A stretch of DNA of 64,000 nucleotides, from positions 1,447,385-1,511,384 of the forward strand of contig NZ_CP069798.1 of NCBI RefSeq assembly GCF_016894345.1, read 5' to 3'. The stretch's first letter is position 1; each line of letters begins with the position of its first letter. The translations under genes and the position numbers were made by a program. A model generated the notes under the pieces. It was not told the origin of the DNA. It made no database searches and saw nothing but the letters and a program-made list of their open reading frames with translations. This DNA is from Paralysiella testudinis. GTDB lineage: Bacteria > Pseudomonadota > Gammaproteobacteria > Burkholderiales > Neisseriaceae. Positions 7,903-14,580 of this stretch are shown piece by piece.

Positions 7903-8388
7903 GGGGATATCTGCGATGAATCTGTCTTGTGCTTCTTGCCACGCATCGGACTGAAGCTTTGCCGTTTGTGTGAAATGTGAAAATAATTCTTCTAAGTATT
8001 CGAAGCCGATCAAATGCGCCATGCGAATAACTCGTTCATCTTCGTCAACGCCTTCGCGAATTCTCATCATGAGTGAAGCAAGATATTGCTGCCAGCTTTT
8101 AAATACTGTTCGATATTCGTAAGGCGACTCGATATCCATCTCGATGATCTCTCTGGTTGCTGGGTCGAGGAAAATGATCAGATCGAAATTGCCATCGTCG
8201 AGAATTGGTATCAGGTAATTTCCGGTGTATAATTCTTGGGCTTCAGGTTCAATGAAGAACTCATCTGGAGGTCCAAAGTAAAAATCCAAGTTTTCAGGTA
8301 AGATTTTCATTCGGTATGAATCAAGGAACACTTTCGCTGGCCTCATTGAAAAAAGTGCTTCGAATGCTTCTTCTCTCGTGGTCGGCAT
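7897..8388 (-). CDS. Integron cassette: hypothetical acidic protein (possibly SUKH/SMI1-like)
   Basis: Start at 8388 with GGAGAGGC upstream; 163 residues, pI low. The pattern YLIPILDDGNFDLIIFLDP followed by SPYEYRTVFKSWQQYLASL loosely resembles SMI1/KNR4 (SUKH) immunity-type proteins, with a hydrophobic strand, an acidic turn and a final W..YL helix. I cannot confirm the family. The stop codon is formed by the TTA of the attC 14 core box, so the cassette contributes the terminator codon. A SUKH protein would hint at immunity against a nuclease toxin, which is speculative. Confidence 0.6.
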   Translation of the reverse strand: MPTTREEAFEALFSMRPAKVFLDSYRMKILPENLDFYFGPPDEFFIEPEAQELYTGNYLIPILDDGNFDLIIFLDPATREIIEMDIESPYEYRTVFKSWQQYLASLMMRIREGVDEDERVIRMAHLIGFEYLEELFSHFTQTAKLQSDAWQEAQDRFIADIPA

Positions 8389-8402
8389 AATTTGCCTCTC
8401 CC

Positions 8403-8510
8403 GTATAACGCCTGAGTTAAGCCGCGCTGCGTAGTGGCACGGCGTTGTGCTAGAAGCTAGCACAAAAGGCCGGGCCACGAAGCGGCATCGGTTTGAACGA
8501 ATTGTGAGGT
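8403..8510 (-). repeat. attC 13, with a degenerate outer core box
   Basis: 108 bases. The left box is GTATAAC and the right box GTGAGGT where GTTAGGY is expected. The inner hairpin includes TTGTGCTAGAAGCTAGCACAA. The T-to-G change at the right box should not block bottom-strand folding but departs from the array norm. Confidence 0.75.
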
Positions 8511-8899
8511 GTGCACTCAACTGGGTCAACAATCTTGTTGATCTGCCCGGCCTTGAATGAAAACTCCGACTGACCTTGAAGGTCAAGGACGGTGCCGGCA
8601 CTAGGGCCGTTAGGTACGTCAACGGCGAGCTTGCCTCTGTAGGCAATCTCAGCAATGGCAGAGTCTAAGTTGAGCGTCATTTTAGTGATGCGCTGCTCGC
8701 GCTCAGAGAATAGTAACTTGGATTTCTCGGCGAGTTCTCTGAACTTGTCGATGCCGTCTGTGGCATCGGTTAACTGTCCGCCGGAGTAGTTTTCAAAGCG
8801 AACATTCAGCGACAAGAGCGCGAGCATGCCGTCAATGTCGAAAGAGTTGTAGGCAATTAAGTAACGGTCAATCAATTATTCTTTGTCAGAGTTGCTCAT
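8450..8899 (-). pseudogene. Integron cassette: SnoaL/NTF2-like gene with an in-frame TAA at codon 8
   Basis: The only well-placed start, ATG at 8899 with ATGGAGAAACT upstream, gives SNSDKE and then TAA (8876-8878); the same frame continues from the next codon (TTG) as LIDRYLIAYNSFDIDGMLALLS. That is the opening of SnoaL/NTF2-fold 'YNSFDVDGML' proteins. The frame stays open to 8450, so one point mutation separates it from an intact gene; reinitiation at TTG 8875 is possible. The last ~20 residues (HNSFKPMPLRGPAF) are translated attC 13, so the natural stop has probably also been lost. The NTF2 fold covers enzymes and binding proteins, so no reaction can be named. Confidence 0.65.
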
Positions 8900-8914
8900 A
8901 GTTTCTCCATGCAC

Positions 8915-8974
8915 ACCTAACGTCTGAATTAAGGGGCACGCTTTAGTGCGTCCTGCTTGAATGATGGGTTAGGC
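8915..8974 (-). repeat. attC 12
   Basis: 60 bases, ACCTAACGTCTGAATTAAGG ... GTTAGGC; arms differ from the majority (CTGCTTGAATGATGG). Confidence 0.8.
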
Positions 8975-8977
8975 AAT

Positions 8978-9190
8978 TTAGCCCCCAAAACCTTCTGACC
9001 ATTCTGCCTTGTCAAGCTCATATTCATCAATTGAAAAACCATCCAAATGGTCTCTAAATCCTGGTTGAAGTTTTAACTTTTGAATTGCTATATTTGCATT
9101 TTCTCTATTTGAAAAAATACCAATCATTTTTACATCTTCATTGTCCTCGTCTTTTTTTCTGAGGTGTTGAACTACGTAAGCTGATTTCAT
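8978..9190 (-). CDS. Integron cassette: DUF7336-like small protein
   Basis: 70 residues, start at 9190 with AAAGGATATCGAG upstream. SAYVVQHLRKKDEDNEDVKMIGIFS, then a helix, then QPGFRDHLDGFSIDEYELDKAEWSEGF fits the DUF7336 pattern (YvvqH......kiIGiysS...A..ai..lk.qPGF....dgF.id.Y.ld...WtEGF). Function unknown. It lies 21 bases downstream of the secreted 107-residue protein, with no attC between them. The cassette therefore carries two genes in an operon, which is unusual and suggests the two work together. Confidence 0.65.
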   Translation of the reverse strand: MKSAYVVQHLRKKDEDNEDVKMIGIFSNRENANIAIQKLKLQPGFRDHLDGFSIDEYELDKAEWSEGFGG

Positions 9191-9211
9191 CTCGATATCC
9201 TTTAAAAATTA

Positions 9212-9535
9212 TTAAAATGCTCTATCGCCGAATTTTTGCAATTTAGAGTATTCAGTATTGGTACCAGTTTTATAATTACCAGCACCATATTTTGCATCTA
9301 ACAGACGTTTCGCAAAAGCACTCCCTGTTTCATTAGGATTTTTGCAGGGTCTTTCACCGCTTGCCCATGATGGAATATCTGTTGCCGCTTCTTTTGCTGT
9401 CTGATTGGCAAGTCTTGTTTTGTATTCGGAGCAACTAAAAGTAGCGGCATTGGCACTGGATATAAAGTTGGTGATAGGTAACAACCCTACGACAAAAGTA
9501 ACTGCCAATGTAATGCCCAGCAGTAAATTTCTCAT
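9212..9535 (-). CDS. Integron cassette: secreted small protein resembling polymorphic-toxin C-terminal tails
   Basis: 107 residues, start at 9535 with GAAAGGATTG upstream. A signal peptide (RNLLLGITLAVTFVVGLLP, cut near ANA) precedes a mature part of ~75 residues. DIPSWASGERPCKNPNETG, then AFAKRLLDAKYGAGNY, then TEYSKLQKFGDRAF matches a segment I recall at the very C-terminus of many RHS/contact-dependent toxins (DIPSWA.G.rP...EsG..FA.RL.D..YG.GNY.TG..SEy..I.K.GDR.F). Whether the segment is the toxic domain or a conserved tail is unknown to me. It shares its cassette with the DUF7336 gene, a candidate partner or immunity gene. Confidence 0.6.
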   Translation of the reverse strand: MRNLLLGITLAVTFVVGLLPITNFISSANAATFSCSEYKTRLANQTAKEAATDIPSWASGERPCKNPNETGSAFAKRLLDAKYGAGNYKTGTNTEYSKLQKFGDRAF

Positions 9536-9585
9536 TTAACAATCCTTTCAAAAAGCTTGGCATAAATTAAGGCGATGCCAAGTAT

Positions 9586-9696
9586 GCCTAACGTCTGAGT
9601 TAAGCCGCCTGGCGCAGTTGAGAAAGCGGCATGGTACGCTGTTTGTACCATGCCGACGAGCCACGAAGCAAGGTCGGCTTGAACGAATTGTTAGAC
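9586..9696 (-). repeat. attC 11
   Basis: 111 bases, GCCTAACGTCTGAGTTAAGCCG ... GTTAGAC, with an extra inner hairpin GGTACGCTGTTTGTACC. Nearly the same inner sequence occurs in attC 10. Confidence 0.9.
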
Positions 9697-9710
9697 AACA
9701 AACGGTTTTT

Positions 9711-10199
9711 TTAGAGAAGGCTTTGATATAGTTCTAGATCGCGATCTGAAAAACAACAAAATACCACTTGCTCGACAGATGTGTCAGCAGTTGAGACTGT
9801 CTCGACCGCGATTCTGGCTGCTTGGTCTGCTGGATACCCATAGATTCCAGTGCTGATGCAGGGAAAGGCTAAAGATATAGCCCCAATTCTCTCGGCCTCT
9901 TTGAGCGAGTTGATGTAGCAAGATGCGAGAAGCTCTGGTTCACTATTCGAACCGCCATTCCAGACTGGCCCGACTGTGTGAATGATGTACTTTGCCGGAA
10001 GCTTGTAGCCCGCGGTAGTCTTGGCTTGCCCGGTCTTGCAGCCGTGAAGCACGCGGCATTCGTTCACGAGCTCATGGCCAGCAGCTCTGTGAATTGCGCC
10101 GTCGACACCACCGCCACCGAGCAGGGAGGAGTTTGCAGCATTTACGACTGCATCAACTGCTAGCTTGGTAATGTCTGCTTTTATGGCCGATAGCTGCAT
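9711..10199 (-). CDS. Integron cassette: macro-domain protein (ADP-ribose-binding/deacylase type)
   Basis: 162 residues, a single complete macro domain. It shows [34 protein letters not shown] (NAAN and the [10 protein letters not shown] loop that holds the distal ribose and phosphates), [24 protein letters not shown] and [12 protein letters not shown] (the second phosphate loop). These residues are those of the MacroD/YmdB branch, which hydrolyses O-acetyl-ADP-ribose and can remove ADP-ribose from proteins. As a cassette gene it could counter ADP-ribosylating toxins or serve in NAD metabolite repair; neither is shown here. The start ATG at 10199 has only weak ribosome-binding sequence. Confidence 0.9.
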   Translation of the reverse strand: MQLSAIKADITKLAVDAVVNAANSSLLGGGGVDGAIHRAAGHELVNECRVLHGCKTGQAKTTAGYKLPAKYIIHTVGPVWNGGSNSEPELLASCYINSLKEAERIGAISLAFPCISTGIYGYPADQAARIAVETVSTADTSVEQVVFCCFSDRDLELYQSLL

Positions 10200-10212
10200 T
10201 CTATGTCTTGTT

Positions 10213-10323
10213 GTCTAACGCCTGAGTTAAGCCGCCTTGCGCAGTGGAGAAGGCGGCGTGGTACGCTGTTTGTACCACGCCGACGAGCTACGAAGCAAGG
10301 TCGGCTTGAACGAATTGTTAGAG
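10213..10323 (-). repeat. attC 10
   Basis: 111 bases, GTCTAACGCCTGAGTTAAGCCG ... GTTAGAG, with the inner hairpin GTGGTACGCTGTTTGTACCAC. Very close to attC 11, so the two may descend from one site. Confidence 0.9.
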
Positions 10324-10324
10324 C

Positions 10325-10630
10325 TCAGTCTGCTGCATTGATCTGAGCACTTGTGATTTGGCCGTTGCTGACGGATACGCGGCACTCGTAACGAAAGAAT
10401 GGGCTCTTGTGATTCAGAACAGATATCACTCCGATTCGGTCAATGAGATCGAAAATCACGAAATTTTTTTCTTTCGCCGCTGTGAGAACCGCATCAGCGG
10501 CCAATCCGACACTTAACGAGCCACAAAAACTGCGCAATAATTGCGAATTGTAGCGGTCATAGGCTATGAAACCGACAACAACCAGAGCTAAGACCAAGAA
10601 AATTTTTCCAACTGCTTTAAGGAACTTCAT
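10325..10630 (-). CDS. Integron cassette: hypothetical protein with one N-terminal membrane segment
   Basis: Start set at 10630; the longer frame to 10792 only translates attC 9. 101 residues. KAVGKIFLVLALVVVGFIAY is an uncleaved anchor or signal, followed by an ~80-residue exported part with two Cys (SFCGSLS, YECRVSVSNG) that could form a disulfide. No family recognised. GAAGGAAGG lies 9-16 bases upstream of the ATG. The stop lies right at the edge of attC 10. Confidence 0.65.
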   Translation of the reverse strand: MKFLKAVGKIFLVLALVVVGFIAYDRYNSQLLRSFCGSLSVGLAADAVLTAAKEKNFVIFDLIDRIGVISVLNHKSPFFRYECRVSVSNGQITSAQINAAD

Positions 10631-10656
10631 CGAGTTGCACCTTCCTTCAAAATGAG

Positions 10657-10716
10657 CCCTAACACCTGAATTAAGCCGCGCTGCGAAGCGGCGTCGGCTT
10701 GAATGAATTGTTAGGC
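10657..10716 (-). repeat. attC 9
   Basis: 60 bases, CCCTAACACCTGAATTAAGCC ... GTTAGGC with core GCGCTGCGAAGCGGC; the short 60-bp form also seen behind aadA. Confidence 0.9.
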
Positions 10717-10722
10717 AGCACT

Positions 10723-11124
10723 TCACCAACGGTCCGGTGAGCCACTCAACCATTGCAAACGAGTGTATTTTTGATCTGCCGTCGCCTCCCATTGGATAGA
10801 GCGAAGTCCAGACGCAGGTAACTTATAACCTGCCTGATATGCGCTGAGAATACTGCCAATGCTGCCTCGCATGGAGTCTTGACCCAATATGATGCTCCAC
10901 TCAGGCATCAATCTACGCGCCATGGAAAGAACATCCATAACAAGAGACGGCCAGCTCTCAGCCTCATGGCTGATGATAAAACTTGCGTGTTCAATTTTTT
11001 CGTCATTAATGAGCAGGCGTTCCATTTCTACTTCTTGTGCGACAAATCTACCGACACGCTCAAGCTTCTTGAGCATGATGCCGCTGTAACCTCCGAAGTA
11101 AGAAATTGACCAAGAAGATTGCAT
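10723..11124 (-). CDS. Integron cassette: hypothetical protein
   Basis: 133 residues, start at 11124 with CAGGAGAG upstream. No signal peptide. MLKKLERVGRFVAQEVEMERLL looks helical, the middle (HASFIISHEAESWPSLVMDVLSMARRLMPEWSIILG) has alternating strand and helix, and the end is Trp-rich. I do not recognise the family. The composition suggests a soluble alpha/beta protein. It fills its cassette between attC 8 and attC 9. Confidence 0.6.
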   Translation of the reverse strand: MQSSWSISYFGGYSGIMLKKLERVGRFVAQEVEMERLLINDEKIEHASFIISHEAESWPSLVMDVLSMARRLMPEWSIILGQDSMRGSIGSILSAYQAGYKLPASGLRSIQWEATADQKYTRLQWLSGSPDRW

Positions 11125-11139
11125 GAACTCTCCTGTGCT

Positions 11140-11252
11140 GCCTAACGCCTAAGTTAAGCCGCGGTGCGAAGTGGACTAGCGGCGGTGTACGCTGTCAAGC
11201 GTACACCGCCGCTAGTCCACGAAGCAACGTCGGCTTGAACGAATTGTTAGGT
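11140..11252 (-). repeat. attC 8, with a perfect 23-bp inner hairpin
   Basis: 113 bases, GCCTAACGCCTAAGTTAAGCC ... GTTAGGT. Positions 11171-11193 and 11198-11220 are exact inverted repeats with a 4-base loop, much longer and cleaner than in the other sites. The upstream gene's AGGTGAC ribosome-binding sequence is absent here, but the core box's AGGTGAC (on the complement side at attC 7) shows how boxes can double as such sites. Confidence 0.9.
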
Positions 11253-11783
11253 GACATGACCTGTCAATAGCATGACCAGTGCGTCAGGGGAATGTTCAAA
11301 CCAGTTCCCGTTGCTGTCTTTCTGACGAAAGAACCAGCGCCTATCGTAACTCTTCGCGTTGAGTGCGAGAAACTTATGGAACCAGTCATCCAGAAAGGGC
11401 AGGAATTTATTCGCGAACGGATGTTGCGAGGAAAATTCCTCGGGTTTGCACGAAGTAAGAAATCTAACAATCTCTCTGATGGCCGGTGCATCTATGGAGC
11501 TTTTAGTTTTTGTGGGATCGGGAAGAGAGATACGAAAAGACAAAACCTCAATTCCTTCTTCTTCCCACCATTCGTAAAAGTTGGTGTTGGTCAGGTCTTT
11601 CCCTACAAGTTGCTCAAGTTTGTACTTCAGTGCGTTGTAAGCCTTTAGCGATTCGTCTCCTTCAATGTCGACCAGCCGCGTATATTCCTCTATTGCGCTA
11701 AGTGCAACAGGGTAGCTTACCTCTGCGGTACGTAGATCTGGTAAATATGCTTCTGGGAGTGAGAGCGAGATAGTTTGTCCCAT
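11247..11783 (-). CDS. Integron cassette: hypothetical protein, 178 residues
   Basis: Starts at 11783, only four bases from the attC 7 core box, whose GTTAGGTGAC supplies the ribosome-binding sequence. Soluble, acidic N-terminal half with helices (YTRLVDIEGDESLKAYNALKYKLEQLVGKD), then NFYEWWEEEGIEVLSFRISLPDP, then a Trp/Phe-rich C-terminal third (FLPFLDDWFHKFLAL, RRWFFRQ). No family recognised. The stop codon is the TAA inside the attC 8 core box, a recurring arrangement in this array. Confidence 0.65.
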   Translation of the reverse strand: MGQTISLSLPEAYLPDLRTAEVSYPVALSAIEEYTRLVDIEGDESLKAYNALKYKLEQLVGKDLTNTNFYEWWEEEGIEVLSFRISLPDPTKTKSSIDAPAIREIVRFLTSCKPEEFSSQHPFANKFLPFLDDWFHKFLALNAKSYDRRWFFRQKDSNGNWFEHSPDALVMLLTGHVT

Positions 11784-11786
11784 GTC

Positions 11787-11842
11787 ACCTAACGCACTAG
11801 TTCAGCGGCCGCGTAGCGGTCCGCTGGAACGTCGGGTTAGAC
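11787..11842 (-). repeat. attC 7 (short, different lineage)
   Basis: 56 bases, ACCTAACGCACTAGTTCAGCG ... GTTAGAC with core GGCCGCGTAGCGGTCC. The arms (GTTCAGC / GCTGGAACGTCGG) differ from the majority type, so this cassette was captured from another attC family. Confidence 0.8.
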
Positions 11843-12117
11843 CCTTCGCTCGGCGGCGAGTCCAAAACGACCTCACGAGGAAAGAGACAGAAATCTTCGG
11901 ACCGCTCGGCGTGGTCGACCGCGAACCAAACGAAGCCATACGAATCGATCTGGACGATCTCGCGGACCTGTCCAACCAGTGAGCACAGGTGATCCTGATC
12001 TTCGAGCGGCAGGTCATGCACGCATGAGGCAACAGACTCGATTCGCACGCGTGTACCCACCGAGAGCACGTGGCCAAGCGAATCAGTCGGCGACAGCGGA
12101 AAGGTCTGCTCGCTCAT
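11797..12117 (-). CDS. Integron cassette: hypothetical protein reading into its attC
   Basis: Start set at 12117 (MSEQTFPLSP); the longer frame to 12186 only translates attC 6. 106 residues. GHVLSVGTRVRIESVASCVHDLP, LCSLVGQVREIVQIDSYGFVWFAV and SEDFCLFPREVVL suggest a small beta-barrel fold; I do not recognise the family. The last ~14 residues (NPTFQRTATRPLN) are translated from attC 7, so the cassette's own end tail depends on which attC it carries. Confidence 0.6.
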   Translation of the reverse strand: MSEQTFPLSPTDSLGHVLSVGTRVRIESVASCVHDLPLEDQDHLCSLVGQVREIVQIDSYGFVWFAVDHAERSEDFCLFPREVVLDSPPSEGSNPTFQRTATRPLN

Positions 12118-12120
12118 GGG

Positions 12121-12232
12121 GTCTAACGCCTGAGTTAAGCCGCGTAGCGCAGTGGACGCAGCGGCGTGGTAGCGTAAGCGTACCACGACGAGGCGGCCAC
12201 GAAGCGACGTCGGCTTGAACGAATTGTTAGAC
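12121..12232 (-). repeat. attC 6
   Basis: 112 bases, GTCTAACGCCTGAGTTAAGCCG ... GTTAGAC with inner hairpin GTGGTAGCGTAAGCGTACCAC. Confidence 0.9.
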
Positions 12233-12694
12233 CGGCAGTGACCATCGCTTACGGCCTATTGATTTGAATTTGCTTATAGGTAGAGAGCCACGCTCATTTC
12301 TTGCTTTTGAGCCTGGCGCTGATAATGCAACAACAATAGGCTCTCTCTCAGCTTCCCATATTTCAATAGCTTCGAAGCTATGGTTCATAATAACCAACAG
12401 AACACAATCCCACTCACAGTAAATTTTGATTGATCCAAGTCTCTGTCCGGGTTTGTATTTTTCAGGTAAGCAGCGCCCTTTAATTTGAACCTTCCGTAGT
12501 AAGCCATTGGAATATTCAATTGCATCGTAGCCTGCTTGACGAGCAGGAGTTAGCTGTAAGTTTAACAAGCGTGCCGCTTCGTATTCAGCGACTTCTCCAG
12601 TAATCCCAAGTGGTTTGCCTGTAGCAGCGTAGAATTTTTGAGCTAATTTCTTTGCTTCAGCTAGTAGCTCTAGAACGTGCTGAGAATTTTCCAT
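12227..12694 (-). CDS. Integron cassette: DUF6998-like protein with a possible nuclease-type fold
   Basis: 155 residues. An N-terminal helix (VLELLAEAKKLAQKFYAATGKPLG) leads to ITGEVAEYEAARLLNLQL, then AGYDAIE and LRKVQIKGRCLP, then a strand EWDCVLLVIMNH. The order E..EaA..L.L....AGYDA....vQIKGR fits what I recall of DUF6998. The D...QIK spacing resembles the PD-(D/E)XK nuclease core (Asp, then Glu/Gln-X-Lys). If so it may be a restriction- or defence-type nuclease, but the catalytic set is not certain. The TAA stop lies in the attC 6 core box. Confidence 0.6.
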   Translation of the reverse strand: MENSQHVLELLAEAKKLAQKFYAATGKPLGITGEVAEYEAARLLNLQLTPARQAGYDAIEYSNGLLRKVQIKGRCLPEKYKPGQRLGSIKIYCEWDCVLLVIMNHSFEAIEIWEAEREPIVVALSAPGSKARNERGSLPISKFKSIGRKRWSLPV

Positions 12695-12698
12695 GCCG

Positions 12699-12806
12699 GT
12701 CTAACGCCTGAGTTAAGCCGAAATGCGTAGTGGCGACGCGTTGTGGTACAGGCTACCACAAGAGGCGGCGCCACGAAGCATTTTCGGCTTGAACGAATTG
12801 TTAGGC
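12699..12806 (-). repeat. attC 5
   Basis: 108 bases, GTCTAACGCCTGAGTTAAGCCG ... GTTAGGC with inner hairpin TTGTGGTACAGGCTACCACAA. Confidence 0.9.
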
Positions 12807-12810
12807 CGCA

Positions 12811-13230
12811 CTAGAGCTGACTCCATTTTTGCCATGAACCTATGGCAGTAGCTACACCTACGATTAGACAAATTGCAGAAGTAAAAAGCCAGAATCTTAA
12901 GCTGTTCTCGGGGAACGCTGGACGTAACAATGGGAAACAAACTGCACGAACAATGTAAATTGTACTAATAACGACTAGCGCTGTTTTTGTGATAGGGAGT
13001 CGTTGTACGATGCCTGCACCTGATAAGGCATATAGACCGAACACTGCAAGCACAGTCGAAACAGTAAAAGCGACGAGCTTAGGATACCAATGGCCTTGTT
13101 CTGAAAGTTTTGCAATGTACTCTCCTGCCCCTAAGAATCGGAATAAAGGAGCCCCTATGAATACACACGCAAAATGCAATGCGCTAGCGATGAAGTTAAA
13201 GGCGGCTGCAAACAGGAGTAAATAGTTCAC
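12811..13230 (-). CDS. Integron cassette: four-helix integral membrane protein
   Basis: 139 residues from a GTG start at 13230 with CCGAGGTGCATC upstream. Four hydrophobic segments: LLLFAAAFNFIASALHFACVF, LVAFTVSTVLAVFGLYALSG, TKTALVVISTIYIVRAVCF and FWLFTSAICLIVGVATAIG. Short loops and few charges suggest a small inner-membrane protein. Function is unknown; the layout resembles small uncharacterised membrane proteins often found in cassette arrays. The stop TAG is four bases before attC 5. Confidence 0.7.
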   Translation of the reverse strand: MNYLLLFAAAFNFIASALHFACVFIGAPLFRFLGAGEYIAKLSEQGHWYPKLVAFTVSTVLAVFGLYALSGAGIVQRLPITKTALVVISTIYIVRAVCFPLLRPAFPENSLRFWLFTSAICLIVGVATAIGSWQKWSQL

Positions 13231-13249
13231 GATGCACCTCGGTTGTGCG

Positions 13250-13322
13250 GCCTAACGCCTGAGCTAAGCGGCAGCATCAATCGCGAAGCGATTGATCTGT
13301 CCGCTTGAGCGAAATGTTAGGC
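13250..13322 (-). repeat. attC 4 (different lineage)
   Basis: 73 bases, GCCTAACGCCTGAGCTAAGCG ... GTTAGGC with core CATCAATCGCGAAGCGATTGATC; the right arm CCGCTTGAGCGAAAT differs from the majority. Confidence 0.85.
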
Positions 13323-13328
13323 GCAAGG

Positions 13329-13541
13329 TTAAACGCCAGAGATGATGGATGCACGCTGCCGCTCGTATTCGGCGGGGGTGATCTTGCCGGATGCGCGCAG
13401 CTCGTCGAGCTTTCCGAGGCGTGCTGCCGGACTAGATTTCTTCTTGGCAGCTTTCCAAACGACGTAACCGAGGATCGCCAGGACGCCCATAAAGAAGGCG
13501 AAGGCGATGACAAGAATGATGAGCTCACGAAACCCGAGCAT
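13329..13541 (-). CDS. Integron cassette: membrane-anchored SHOCT-domain protein
   Basis: 70 residues, start at 13541 with AAGGAGTGCTAA upstream. One N-terminal membrane helix (RELIILVIAFAFFMGVLAILG) is followed by a Lys-rich linker and a C-terminal SHOCT motif: RLGKLDELRASGKITPAEYERQRASII. SHOCT is a short helical module found at protein ends and thought to aid oligomerisation; the same TM-linker-SHOCT layout is common in small bacterial membrane proteins of unknown role. All of the protein fits its cassette between attC 3 and attC 4. Confidence 0.8.
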   Translation of the reverse strand: MLGFRELIILVIAFAFFMGVLAILGYVVWKAAKKKSSPAARLGKLDELRASGKITPAEYERQRASIISGV

Positions 13542-13575
13542 TTAGCACTCCTTGCGAGACTGAGGGGCTTGTTGC

Positions 13576-13683
13576 GCCTAACGCCTGAGTTAAGTTGTGA
13601 GGCGCAGTGGCGCCGCGTTGTGGTAAACGTTACCACAAAAGTCGGCGCCACGAAGCCGAATCGACTTGAACGAATTGTTAGAC
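13576..13683 (-). repeat. attC 3
   Basis: 108 bases, GCCTAACGCCTGAGTTAAGTTG ... GTTAGAC with inner hairpin TTGTGGTAAACGTTACCACAA. Confidence 0.9.
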
Positions 13684-13959
13684 ATGCGAACGATGATTTT
13701 TCCTGTGGGAAAGCCATAAACAAGCCACTGCAACAAGTAACGCGGCTGCTGAGAGCCAGAAATAAACGAATGAATCGTCATCGTGGACAATCAGTGTGTC
13801 TGGATCGAAGTATCGCCCTTCTTCGTTGAACATATTTCTATACTGCCAAAACTCCGAGTAATAGAGCCAACCAAAGAAAGCAGCACAGATAGCCGATGCC
13901 CACCCTAAAACCGCAGCGATTGATCTTGGCCAGCTTTTCATGCTTTTTTGAGATGCCAA
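13678..13959 (-). CDS. Integron cassette: two-helix membrane protein
   Basis: 93 residues from a TTG at 13959 (CTGGAAATTAG upstream); the alternative ATG at 13941 gives 87 residues but has no clear ribosome-binding site. Two membrane helices, SIAAVLGWASAICAAFFGWLY and FVYFWLSAAALLVAVACLWLS, flank a ~30-residue polar loop with FNEEGRYFDPDTLIVHDDDS; the end is basic (HRKNHRSHV). No family recognised. Its TAA stop lies in the attC 3 core box. Confidence 0.6.
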   Translation of the reverse strand: MASQKSMKSWPRSIAAVLGWASAICAAFFGWLYYSEFWQYRNMFNEEGRYFDPDTLIVHDDDSFVYFWLSAAALLVAVACLWLSHRKNHRSHV

Positions 13960-13975
13960 CTAATTTCCAGAGCAG

Positions 13976-14086
13976 GTCTAACGCCTGAGTTAAGCCGCGT
14001 GGCGCAGTTGCGCGGACGACGTGGTAGCTTAAGCGTACCACGCCGGCAAGCAACGAAGCAACGTCGGCTTGAACGAACTGTTAGGT
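13976..14086 (-). repeat. attC 2
   Basis: 111 bases, GTCTAACGCCTGAGTTAAGCCG ... GTTAGGT with inner hairpin GTGGTAGCTTAAGCGTACCAC. Confidence 0.9.
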
Positions 14087-14087
14087 A

Positions 14088-14561
14088 TCAATTGGTTCGC
14101 TTTCTCAGGTCTTGCAGGCATGTCATTGCAAATTCTCTGCACGATTCGTTTGTCTTTGGGTTTGATACAACGTGTTCCAGACATTCGCGAAACTTTTGAG
14201 GGAGATCCGAAGGAACTGGATTCCCATTCTGAAAGTCATTCTCCATAGCTGCTCTGTCGAGCAGGCCAACAATCGAAATGCTCGGCTGACGGTAAAGTGA
14301 GTCAAGGAGCGTCGTCGAATACTCGGATATCTTGTGCTCTTCAATGAAGCTTCCAAAAGGTCCCGGTCCACCATAGTCAAGTTCTGGATATTGCTCAATA
14401 AGCGCAACTATTTTGTTCAGAACATCCGCAAACGGAAACACAGATAGATCATCAATGTTCTCGTAAACTCTATCAATGATGATGTACTTGTCATCCGCAT
14501 CGCGTGCCTTTTGAGCGGCCTGATGAAACTCTAAGAACAAGTTTTCAAGATATTCGGACAC
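14088..14561 (-). CDS. Integron cassette: hypothetical helical protein (immunity-like size and style)
   Basis: 157 residues from GTG at 14561 with CCGGAGAATTTC upstream. Mostly helical and acidic: YLENLFLEFHQAAQKARDADDKYI at the N-terminus, then a block YPELDYGGPGPFGSFIEEH and STTLLDSLYRQPSISIVGLLDR. The style (ARM-like helices, ~150 residues, no signal) is like immunity or regulatory proteins of unknown families. I do not recognise it. It is the second cassette, directly behind aadA, so under Pc-driven transcription it would be co-expressed with the resistance gene. Confidence 0.6.
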   Translation of the reverse strand: MSEYLENLFLEFHQAAQKARDADDKYIIIDRVYENIDDLSVFPFADVLNKIVALIEQYPELDYGGPGPFGSFIEEHKISEYSTTLLDSLYRQPSISIVGLLDRAAMENDFQNGNPVPSDLPQKFRECLEHVVSNPKTNESCREFAMTCLQDLRKRTN

Positions 14562-14580
14562 GAAATTCTCCGGTATTGAT

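Noticed and set aside
7943..8655. N-terminal extension of the 7897 cassette gene to 8655
   Set aside because: The extra residues translate attC 13 and part of the upstream cassette; the ATG at 8388 has a good ribosome-binding site.
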